Shown in pieces: positions 17,341 to 24,201 of a stretch of DNA of 44,872 nucleotides (position 1 is its first letter; each line of letters begins with the position of its first letter). Source of the DNA: JAADDG01 sp964450755 (GTDB taxonomy: Bacteria > Campylobacterota > Campylobacteria > Campylobacterales > JAADDG01); NCBI GenBank assembly GCA_964450755.1, contig CAYVDJ010000076.1, positions 1 through 44,872 on the forward strand. The letters run 5' to 3'. Position numbers and translations under genes: made by a program. A model generated the notes under the pieces. It made no database searches, was not told the DNA's origin, and saw nothing but the letters and a program-made list of their open reading frames with translations.

Positions 17341-18318
17341 ATGGAACAATTAGAAAAGAAAATATTAACATTTAAAGTATTTAGATTTAACGCAGAGACT
17401 GATTATCTCCCTCATTATGATGAATTTAAAATGGAAGTCTCTCAAAGCGAAGTTGTTTTGGATATCCTCAACAGAATCAAATGGGAGCATGACGGAAGTT
17501 TAAGTTACAGAAGAAGCTGTCGTCACGGGATATGCGGAAGCTGTGCGATAAAAGTAAACAACAAACCTGTACTCTCCTGTAAAGAGAGAGTTTTTGACCT
17601 TGTTGAAATTTTTGGAACTGAACTTGTTTTGGATCCTCAAGACAAAAAGAGAGCCTATAAAGATTTTGTTATAAACAAAGAAAATTTCTGGAAAAAGTAT
17701 GATTCTGTCATACCTTATATGATAGCAAATATCAACGAAAATCCGGAATCTGAAAATATAGTTTCTCCAAAAGAGGCAGAAGAACTTGATGAAGCCGATT
17801 ACTGCATCCAGTGCGGAAACTGCTTTTATGCCTGTCCGGTTGTAGAGGTCAATGAGGAGTATTTCGGACCGGCGGCATTTGTAAAAGCTTTTAGATTTAC
17901 GGCTGACAAAAGAGACGAATCCAAAAAAGAGAGACTTGAAATCGTAGATAAGATAGGTCAGGGTGTCTGGGATTGTGTCAAATGTTTTGAGTGTGCGGAA
18001 GCATGTCCCAAAGAGTTGAATCCTATCACAAAAATAACAAAACTCCATAACCAGATTTTTGATGAGGGTATCGCCGAGAGTAATGTTGCGGTAAGACATG
18101 CTGTCGGATTTAAACACTCTATCGAAAAACACGGTATTTTGGATGAAGGAGAACTTGTAAGATATTCTGAGGGAAATATCGGTGTATTAAAACATGTTCC
18201 CGAAGCTATTGCAATGTTCAAAAAGGGTAAAATCGTCCTACCTTGGAATATGCCAAAATCCAAAAATCTTGATGAAGTTAAAAAGCTTATCGATTCTTCA
18301 TCTACAACGAAGTTCTAA
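17341..18318 (+). CDS. sdhB: Succinate dehydrogenase/fumarate reductase iron-sulfur subunit
   Basis: The 325-residue subunit passes electrons from the flavin to SdhE. The [2Fe-2S] site is SCRHGICGSC plus VLSC (about residues 59-80), and the first ferredoxin-like cluster is CIQCGNCFYACP (about residue 155). The second is CVKCFECAEACPKELNP (about residue 215). In classical SdhB this last site has three cysteines for a [3Fe-4S] cluster; here an extra cysteine completes a full CxxCxxCxxxCP motif, as in archaeal A-B-E type enzymes. It follows sdhA by nine bases and precedes sdhE by 12, with GGGAG-type ribosome sites. Confidence 0.93.
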   Translation: MEQLEKKILTFKVFRFNAETDYLPHYDEFKMEVSQSEVVLDILNRIKWEHDGSLSYRRSCRHGICGSCAIKVNNKPVLSCKERVFDLVEIFGTELVLDPQDKKRAYKDFVINKENFWKKYDSVIPYMIANINENPESENIVSPKEAEELDEADYCIQCGNCFYACPVVEVNEEYFGPAAFVKAFRFTADKRDESKKERLEIVDKIGQGVWDCVKCFECAEACPKELNPITKITKLHNQIFDEGIAESNVAVRHAVGFKHSIEKHGILDEGELVRYSEGNIGVLKHVPEAIAMFKKGKIVLPWNMPKSKNLDEVKKLIDSSSTTKF

Positions 18319-18330
18319 AAGGGAGAGACA

Positions 18331-19209
18331 ATGAGTAAATTAAGATATGCACTTTATACAGGATGTACGGCAAGAGAGAGTACTCCCGAACTTCTAAAAT
18401 CAACTTTAGCGGTTGCGGAGGCATTGGATATAGAGCTTGTTTTGTTAGACGAAGCAACCTGCTGCGGAGCAAGTCATCTACAGGATTTTGATGATTTTTT
18501 ATCGCTTGTGCTAAATGCAAGAAATATCTGTTATGCAGAGAAGATGGAACTTCCGCTAGTTACCATCTGTAATACATGTCAGTTAAATACCTCTATGACA
18601 AAAGAGAGACTTGATCATGATGAAAATCTAAAAGCACAGGTAAATGAAAAATTAAAAGAGGTCGGTTTGGAGTATAAAGGAACAAGTGAAGTAAAACATT
18701 TTCTTTATGCCTTGATAGATGATGTTGGAATTGATGAGATAGCAAAGAGGGTTACAAAACCTTTAAAAAATATCAATATGGCAGCATTTTACGGTTGCCA
18801 CAACATTCGCCCTTCAGAGCTTCAGTCTCAAAACAACGGAGGTGAAAATCCTTATAATCCGACAAGTATAGATGATCTCATCCTCGCTCTTGGCGGACAG
18901 AATGTCGAATATGAACACAAAAACAAATGTTGCGGTTTTCATGTAGAGTTACAGGCACCAAATACGGCAAACAAACTTTCAGCCTCTGCATTGACAGATG
19001 CGATAGACAATAATGCCGATGCGGTAGTTACCCCCTGCCCTCTTTGTCATCTAAGACTTGATGTTCAACAGCACAATATCTCAAAAGCTGCCGGCAGAGA
19101 AGTTCATATACCTATTTTTCACCTTCCTCAGATGATAGGTTTGGCACTTGGTATAGAACCTGAAAAACTTGGCATAAATCACCATGTAACGGAAACAGAT
19201 CTGGTATAA
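18331..19209 (+). CDS. sdhE: SdhE: CCG-domain (heterodisulfide reductase subunit B-like) subunit
   Basis: The 292-residue protein has two cysteine-rich CCG repeats: GCTARE...ATCCGASH...CNTCQ (residues about 11-87) and GCHNIRPSE...KCCGFH...PCPLCHLR (about 155-243). In this family each repeat can bind a cluster; HdrB and SdhE/MfrE pass electrons to or from quinone or disulfide. It replaces the membrane cytochrome b anchor of classical complexes, and no hydrophobic helices are seen, so it is probably membrane-associated. This is not the SdhE FAD-assembly factor of enterobacteria. A palindromic terminator follows. Confidence 0.9.
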   Translation: MSKLRYALYTGCTARESTPELLKSTLAVAEALDIELVLLDEATCCGASHLQDFDDFLSLVLNARNICYAEKMELPLVTICNTCQLNTSMTKERLDHDENLKAQVNEKLKEVGLEYKGTSEVKHFLYALIDDVGIDEIAKRVTKPLKNINMAAFYGCHNIRPSELQSQNNGGENPYNPTSIDDLILALGGQNVEYEHKNKCCGFHVELQAPNTANKLSASALTDAIDNNADAVVTPCPLCHLRLDVQQHNISKAAGREVHIPIFHLPQMIGLALGIEPEKLGINHHVTETDLV

Positions 19210-19218
19210 ATTAAAAGA

Positions 19219-19251
19219 TTTAAAATAGGATAAATTTTATCCTATTTTAAA
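19219..19251 (+). terminator. Palindromic terminator after sdhABE
   Basis: Arms of 16 bases (19219-19234 and 19236-19251) are perfectly complementary around one base. The core is ATAGGAT/ATCCTAT, with A-rich left and T-rich right sides, so it could work in both directions. Confidence 0.7.
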
Positions 19252-19262
19252 CTACAATCAGA

Positions 19263-19305
19263 TATAATATTTCAATGATCAAGATCAAGAGATCATTGAA
19301 ATATT
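19263..19305 (+). promoter_or_regulatory. -10 box overlapping a 15-bp perfect inverted repeat upstream of superoxide reductase
   Basis: TATAAT (19263-19268) overlaps the left arm of a perfect inverted repeat (19266-19280 and 19291-19305, loop of 10). The transcript would start inside or just after the left arm. The element is therefore placed like an operator covering the start site, or forms a strong 5' leader hairpin just before the AGGAG ribosome site at 19311-19315. Confidence 0.6.
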
Positions 19306-19320
19306 AAAAAAGGAGACAAT

Positions 19321-19707
19321 ATGCCTAAAGTAAATAGATATGTTGATATAGATAGTGTTGAGAGAGAAGCGAGAAAAGATTATATCGATAGACACTCCCC
19401 GTTTGTTCACTGTGAAAACAATGCAAAAAAAGGTGAAAAATTCAGCGTAAAAGTAAAAGTCGGAAATGAATATCCACATCCTGATGATTTTGATCACTAT
19501 ATATCTTATGTTCAGTTATGGAATGGTGAAACTCTTTTGGGACAGGCAACATTTACTCCCGGAACTCTTGGAAATATGAAAAGTCATGTTGAAGTTGATT
19601 TTCATATCATTCCTACAGCTAACAAATTGAAATTGACTGCTATGAGTTACTGTACAAAACACGGTCTTTGGGAAAGCGATCCTGTAGAGGTAGCCGTCAG
19701 CGAATAA
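19321..19707 (+). CDS. sor: Superoxide reductase (neelaredoxin/class II type)
   Basis: The 128-residue protein reduces superoxide to hydrogen peroxide without making oxygen, a common defence in anaerobes and microaerophiles. The mononuclear iron ligands can be placed: His in DRHSP (about residue 25), two His in YPHPDDFDHYI (about 54-61), and Cys and His in SYCTKHGLW (about 114-117). The usual E-K pair before the first His is D-R here. No N-terminal desulforedoxin domain is present. AGGAG lies six bases before the ATG. Its own promoter palindrome and terminator make it a single-gene unit between the sdh and hydrogenase genes. Confidence 0.88.
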   Translation: MPKVNRYVDIDSVEREARKDYIDRHSPFVHCENNAKKGEKFSVKVKVGNEYPHPDDFDHYISYVQLWNGETLLGQATFTPGTLGNMKSHVEVDFHIIPTANKLKLTAMSYCTKHGLWESDPVEVAVSE

Positions 19708-19716
19708 CCCAACTTA

Positions 19717-19743
19717 ACCGCTCTTTTTTGGAGCGGTCTTTTT
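19717..19743 (+). terminator. Rho-independent terminator after superoxide reductase
   Basis: ACCGCTC (19717-19723) pairs with GAGCGGT (19731-19737), followed by C and five T residues. Confidence 0.88.
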
Positions 19744-19753
19744 AAGGTCTAAC

Positions 19754-20044
19754 TTGCTTCAATACATCTTCTATCTTATTCTTTACGGAACAATCCTTAG
19801 CTATCTCGTGCTAGGTTTTATCTTCAGTTTTGAGGCGCTTTTGGCTCTAAACGGTGTAAAAAGCGCAAAAAAATGGATAAGAAGATGGAATACTCCAAAA
19901 CAGTTCAAAAGAAAACTGATAATCTTTTTGCCGTTTTTACACACAGGATATTTTTTGCTGGAAATTGTTCCCTATTACATGGGAATAGACAAAGATATAA
20001 AACCTTTTGATCTTGAAAAGATATACAGGTTTATATACTCATAA
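19754..20044 (+). CDS. Small membrane protein of unknown function
   Basis: The 96-residue product has two or three hydrophobic segments (about residues 2-30 and 56-74) separated by a basic loop (KKWIRRWNTPKQFKRK). I recognise no family. The start is a TTG with AAGG seven bases upstream; no ATG or better alternative occurs in the first 75 codons. It sits just after the superoxide reductase terminator and before the hydrogenase promoter, so it may rely on read-through. The gene is plausible by composition and size but not proven. Confidence 0.5.
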   Translation: MLQYIFYLILYGTILSYLVLGFIFSFEALLALNGVKSAKKWIRRWNTPKQFKRKLIIFLPFLHTGYFLLEIVPYYMGIDKDIKPFDLEKIYRFIYS

Positions 20045-20083
20045 AATATTCTCTTCAACAATAATATATCAATATAAATTCGA

Positions 20084-20089
20084 TATAAT
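20084..20089 (+). promoter_or_regulatory. Candidate -10 box of the fusion hydrogenase operon
   Basis: TATAAT lies 21 bases upstream of the ATG at 20111, with a GAGGTG ribosome site at 20100-20105 between them. The region before it is AT-rich without a clear -35. Confidence 0.5.
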
Positions 20090-20110
20090 TATAAGAAATG
20101 AGGTGTTACT

Positions 20111-22531
20111 ATGAGAATTGTAATTATCGGGGGAGGAATTTCTGCGGCATATTTGGCCAATCATCTGAAAAATAATGATTCAAGTGTTGATCTGCTTATC
20201 GTTTCAGAAGAGACTTTTTTACCCTATGACAGGATACATTTATGCTCTTTGATAGATAGAAGCAAAAGTATAGAAGATATCACTATTCCCATAGAAAAAA
20301 GTGTAAAAATAGAATTAAATCAAAAAATTATTAAAATCGATAAAAAATCAAAAAAGATATTTTCCAAAAATGCTGTTTTTAGCTATGACAAACTTATCAT
20401 AGCTACGGGTTCTATCCCAAAATCTCTTTTTGATATAACAAATATTAAAAATGCTGCTGTTTTCAGGAGTGCGAATGACTCTAAAAAGATAGCCGATGCC
20501 ATAAAAAACAGAGAAATCGTTATCGTAGGTTCCGGTGCAATAGCACTGGAACTGCTTGAAACTCTAAATAAGATAAAAGAGGTAAAAAAGATCACTCTTT
20601 TAATAAGAAGCAGCCATCTTTACGATAAAAACCTCTCTTTTGAAAGTATAAAACTGATCGAAGAATCATATCTGCAAAGTGAAAAAATAACCATATCTTA
20701 TCATGATGAGATAGTGGCTAAAAAGATTCAAAATGGTGAAATTACGCTTTTAAAAACAAAAAGACTAAATATTAAAAATCCTTTTTTAATTTTTGGTATC
20801 GGTATAAAACCAAATATAGACTTTGCAAGGGATTCTTTGGAATGTAACAGAGGTATTTTAACAAACAGAAAAATGCAAACAAGCGATAAAGATATCTATG
20901 CTGTTGGAGAAGCGGCAGAGATAAAAGAGTTTGATTTTATAGCCGGACATGTAAAAGAGTGCACACTTGAAGCAGATGCAGCCATATCAAATATTTTAGG
21001 TTTAAAAGAGAAAGAGTTCTCACCGGATGTTATGATCGATATGTTAAAAGTCGGAAGTTTTGAGCTTATAGATGCCAGATCGTTTAAATTTTCGCCTGAT
21101 TTTGAAAAAATTTTGATAACTTCAAAAAAAGATAAAAGAGTTGATGAATATTTTATTGAAAATGACAAACTTGTAAGATTTATCGGGATAAATTCCAATG
21201 TTGATATCTCCTATATAGAATCTTTGATAAAAAATGAAGAAAAAATCGACCCCTCATATCTGTATCAAAACAGACTCATAGGGGAAAGAGGGAGACTTGT
21301 TTGTAGTTGTGAATATGTTTATTATCAGGATATAGTTGATATAGTAGTTAACTACGGTGTTAGAAATTTTCTGGAATTTGGTAAATTCACTCAAGCGGGT
21401 AGAGTTTGCGGCAGATGTAAAGAGATGGTTAAAGATATCATCAAAGAGGCTCAAAATCTTATAGACTCTGATATGCCAAGAAAAACTCCCGAAGAGATTG
21501 AAAGAGAAAAGGAGATGGAACTTGCAAAAAAAAGGATAGAAAAATTCAACAAACTTCATCCGCAAAATGAACTTGATTATGAAAATCTCTCATGCTCATT
21601 GGATGCTTTTGATATAACAACAAAAGAGATGAATCATTGGATCTCTATGGTTACTGCAACAATGCAACTTCATCCCGAATTTGAAGGTATCGTTGGAGAG
21701 GGAATCAAAAACTTAAATAGAGTACCGATTATATGGCTTGAATTATCCGATTGTTCGGGAAATTCAGAAGCATTTATCAAGTCAACCCATCCTTCTGTCG
21801 CCGATCTTATATTTGATTATATCTCTCTTGATTATCATGAATTATTGATGAGTGCAAGTGGTGATCAAAGTGAAAATGCTTTGGATGAGGTCATAACAAA
21901 ACAAAAAGGCAAATATATTCTTATAGTTGAAGGTGCCGTACCTTTGGCAATGGACGGAAAGTATCTTCGTATAGGACCAAAAGGAGAAACAGGAATACAA
22001 CTGTTAAAAAAATGTGCCAAGAATGCGGCTATGATCATAGCAGTCGGGAGCTGTGCACTTGACGGTGGAGTAGCAGCAGCAAAACCAAATCCAACCGGTG
22101 CTGTCGGAGTTTATGAGGCGCTAAAAAGAGAGGACATCATAAACCTTCCCGGCTGTCCTGTCAATCCCGTTAATATCGTAGGTACTCTACTATCGTATCT
22201 GATGTTTGAAGAGATGCCTAAGCTTGATAAATATAACCGTCCGTTATGGGCTTATGAGGGAAGAGTACATGATAACTGTGAAAGGAGAGGACATTACGAG
22301 CTTGGTGAATTTGTCAAAGAGTGGGGAGATGAAGGAGCAAAAAAAGGATGGTGTCTTTTTGAGATGGGCTGTAAGGGACCATACTCTTTTGTTAACTGTC
22401 CTACGATGAAATTTAACAAATCAACAAGTTGGCCGGTACAGGCCGGGCATGGTTGTATGGGCTGTGTAGAAACAGGTTTTTTTGATAAGTATGCCAATGA
22501 GAGGAAGATGGATGAAAAAGATAGTAATTGA
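20111..22531 (+). CDS. Fusion: NirB-like FAD/NAD(P) oxidoreductase + BFD-type [2Fe-2S] domain + [NiFe]-hydrogenase small subunit (group 2-like)
   Basis: One uninterrupted 806-residue frame joins three modules. Residues 1-300 resemble the NADH/FAD part of NirB: FAD motif VIIGGGISAAYLA, PYDRIHL, IIATGS near 97, second dinucleotide motif IVIVGSGAIALE near 136, and YAVGEAAE near 263. Residues about 395-446 are a BFD-like [2Fe-2S] domain (Cys398, 400, 433, 436). A charged linker leads to a hydrogenase small subunit (about 535-806). Its proximal cluster has Cys548, Asn551, Cys648 and Cys682, the distal one His720, Cys723, Cys748 and Cys754, and the medial one Cys763, Cys782 and Cys785. Asn at the second position and the lack of a Tat signal fit cytoplasmic group 2 (HupS-like) enzymes. 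The likely role is H2 oxidation coupled to NAD(P) or another flavin partner (inference). It overlaps the large subunit gene by 20 bases. Confidence 0.9.
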   Translation: MRIVIIGGGISAAYLANHLKNNDSSVDLLIVSEETFLPYDRIHLCSLIDRSKSIEDITIPIEKSVKIELNQKIIKIDKKSKKIFSKNAVFSYDKLIIATGSIPKSLFDITNIKNAAVFRSANDSKKIADAIKNREIVIVGSGAIALELLETLNKIKEVKKITLLIRSSHLYDKNLSFESIKLIEESYLQSEKITISYHDEIVAKKIQNGEITLLKTKRLNIKNPFLIFGIGIKPNIDFARDSLECNRGILTNRKMQTSDKDIYAVGEAAEIKEFDFIAGHVKECTLEADAAISNILGLKEKEFSPDVMIDMLKVGSFELIDARSFKFSPDFEKILITSKKDKRVDEYFIENDKLVRFIGINSNVDISYIESLIKNEEKIDPSYLYQNRLIGERGRLVCSCEYVYYQDIVDIVVNYGVRNFLEFGKFTQAGRVCGRCKEMVKDIIKEAQNLIDSDMPRKTPEEIEREKEMELAKKRIEKFNKLHPQNELDYENLSCSLDAFDITTKEMNHWISMVTATMQLHPEFEGIVGEGIKNLNRVPIIWLELSDCSGNSEAFIKSTHPSVADLIFDYISLDYHELLMSASGDQSENALDEVITKQKGKYILIVEGAVPLAMDGKYLRIGPKGETGIQLLKKCAKNAAMIIAVGSCALDGGVAAAKPNPTGAVGVYEALKREDIINLPGCPVNPVNIVGTLLSYLMFEEMPKLDKYNRPLWAYEGRVHDNCERRGHYELGEFVKEWGDEGAKKGWCLFEMGCKGPYSFVNCPTMKFNKSTSWPVQAGHGCMGCVETGFFDKYANERKMDEKDSN

Positions 22532-24170
22532 TCCTATAACAAGGATAGAGGGACATTTAAGAGTTGAAGTTGAGATAGATGATCAAAATATTGTACAAGA
22601 GGCCTATGTAAGCGGTCAGCTTTTTAGAGGAATCGAGATCATACTAAAAGAGAGAGATCCAAGAGATGCGGGATTGTTGGCAGGAAGAATATGCGGTGTA
22701 TGCACAAACTCTCATTTTAGAGCGGCAATCAAAGCAGTTGAAGATGCTTATGGTATCAAAGTTGTAAAAAACGGAGAAATCATAAGAGATCTTATGGCAA
22801 TGGCACTTTTTATACAGGATCATGTAGTACATTTTTATCATCTTCATCTACTGGATTTTGTAGATGTAACAAAGGCTTTACAGGCAGATCCTCTAAAAAC
22901 AAGCGAAATCGGATATCTCTATACAAAAAGACCCTATGCAAATTCAGAAGCCCACTATATCGGTATCAAAGAGAAACTGCAAAAATTTGTAAACTCAGGA
23001 AGATTAGGCCCTTTTAGCCACGGATATTGGGGACATAAAGAGTATAAATTATCTGCGGAAGAGAATCTTCTTTTACTTTCGCATTATCTTGAAGCTTTGA
23101 AGTTTCAATCAAATATCGCAAGAGCTATTGCAATATTTGGCGGGAAAACTCCACACCCACAATCCATCGTAGTGGGCGGAATAACAAGTGTTGCCGATAT
23201 GCTGAATCCTCAAAGACTTAATGATTTTATTTTTATATTAAGAGATTCAAAAGATTTTATAGATAGAGCATATCTACCGGATATGAAACTTTTAGTCAAT
23301 GCATATAAAGATGAAATAAAAGCGGGAATAGGAAGAAATCAAGGAAACTTTTTTTCGGTTGGAGGATACTGTTTTGATGATAAAAATTTTCTTTTTGAAA
23401 GCGGAGTTATCTATTCTCACAATTTTGACAGCATAGAAGAGTTTGATGAAACAAAAATCACCGAAGAGATCGATAGAGCATGGTATAAAAATGATAGACC
23501 TTTTTATACCGATCTAAATGATGACGGAACTTTGAAAACGGAAAAAACGGAAGATAAATACAGTTGGGTAAAAGCTCCCAGATATGACGGCAAAACAATG
23601 GAATGCGGTCCTCTTGCAAGAGTACTTATCAGCTATAAAAAAGGAAACAAATTTATCAAACCTTTTGTAGAAGAGTTTTTAAAAGAGTGTGATTTGAAAC
23701 TTTTGGATCTCTCTTCAACTGTCGGAAGAAATGCTGCAAGAGCTATCGAAAGTTCATATATAACAGAGTATATTTTCAATTTGGTTAACAGACTTGTTGA
23801 AAATATAAAATATTATGATACAAAAACATGGACAAAGTATGATTTTGACTCTTTAGAAAAAAATGTAAAAGGGAAAGCATTTTTTGAAGTACCAAGAGGA
23901 GTTTTAGCCCATTTTGTCAATATAGAAGAAGCAAAGATAAAAAACTATCAAGTTATCGCCCCAACTACATGGAACGCTACCCCAAAGGATCTAAAAAATC
24001 AAAGAGGAGCTTATGAAGAGGCATTGATAGGTTTAAAATTGCAAGATCCCTCAAAACCTTTGGAGGTTTTAAAGGTTCTCCACTCTTTTGATCCATGTTT
24101 GGCATGTGCGGTACATATCATCGATACAAAGAAAAAAGAGCTTGGAAAATATAAGATAAAAACAATTTAA
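22512..24170 (+). CDS. hupL: [NiFe]-hydrogenase large subunit (group 2-like)
   Basis: The 552-residue subunit carries the NiFe(CN)2CO active site. The N-terminal motif is RICGVCTNSH (Cys61, Cys64) and the C-terminal one DPCLACAVH (Cys529, Cys532, His535). A 17-residue tail follows the His, so maturation by a dedicated endopeptidase is expected. No hyp or protease genes are in the window. The start at 22512 gives the conserved MKKIVIDPITRIEGH N-terminus with GAGAGGAAG upstream; a start at 22482 would add ten residues inside the fusion gene. The 20-base overlap with the fusion gene suggests coupled synthesis of the two partners. Confidence 0.94.
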   Translation: MKKIVIDPITRIEGHLRVEVEIDDQNIVQEAYVSGQLFRGIEIILKERDPRDAGLLAGRICGVCTNSHFRAAIKAVEDAYGIKVVKNGEIIRDLMAMALFIQDHVVHFYHLHLLDFVDVTKALQADPLKTSEIGYLYTKRPYANSEAHYIGIKEKLQKFVNSGRLGPFSHGYWGHKEYKLSAEENLLLLSHYLEALKFQSNIARAIAIFGGKTPHPQSIVVGGITSVADMLNPQRLNDFIFILRDSKDFIDRAYLPDMKLLVNAYKDEIKAGIGRNQGNFFSVGGYCFDDKNFLFESGVIYSHNFDSIEEFDETKITEEIDRAWYKNDRPFYTDLNDDGTLKTEKTEDKYSWVKAPRYDGKTMECGPLARVLISYKKGNKFIKPFVEEFLKECDLKLLDLSSTVGRNAARAIESSYITEYIFNLVNRLVENIKYYDTKTWTKYDFDSLEKNVKGKAFFEVPRGVLAHFVNIEEAKIKNYQVIAPTTWNATPKDLKNQRGAYEEALIGLKLQDPSKPLEVLKVLHSFDPCLACAVHIIDTKKKELGKYKIKTI

Positions 24171-24201
24171 AATTTAAAACAATGTTACGATAACATCCTG
24201 T

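Noticed and set aside
19321..19707. SoxZ-like sulfur oxidation protein
   Set aside because: Size and beta-rich composition are similar, but the HP...DH and CxxHGLW iron-ligand pattern is specific to superoxide reductase, and no SoxY lies nearby.
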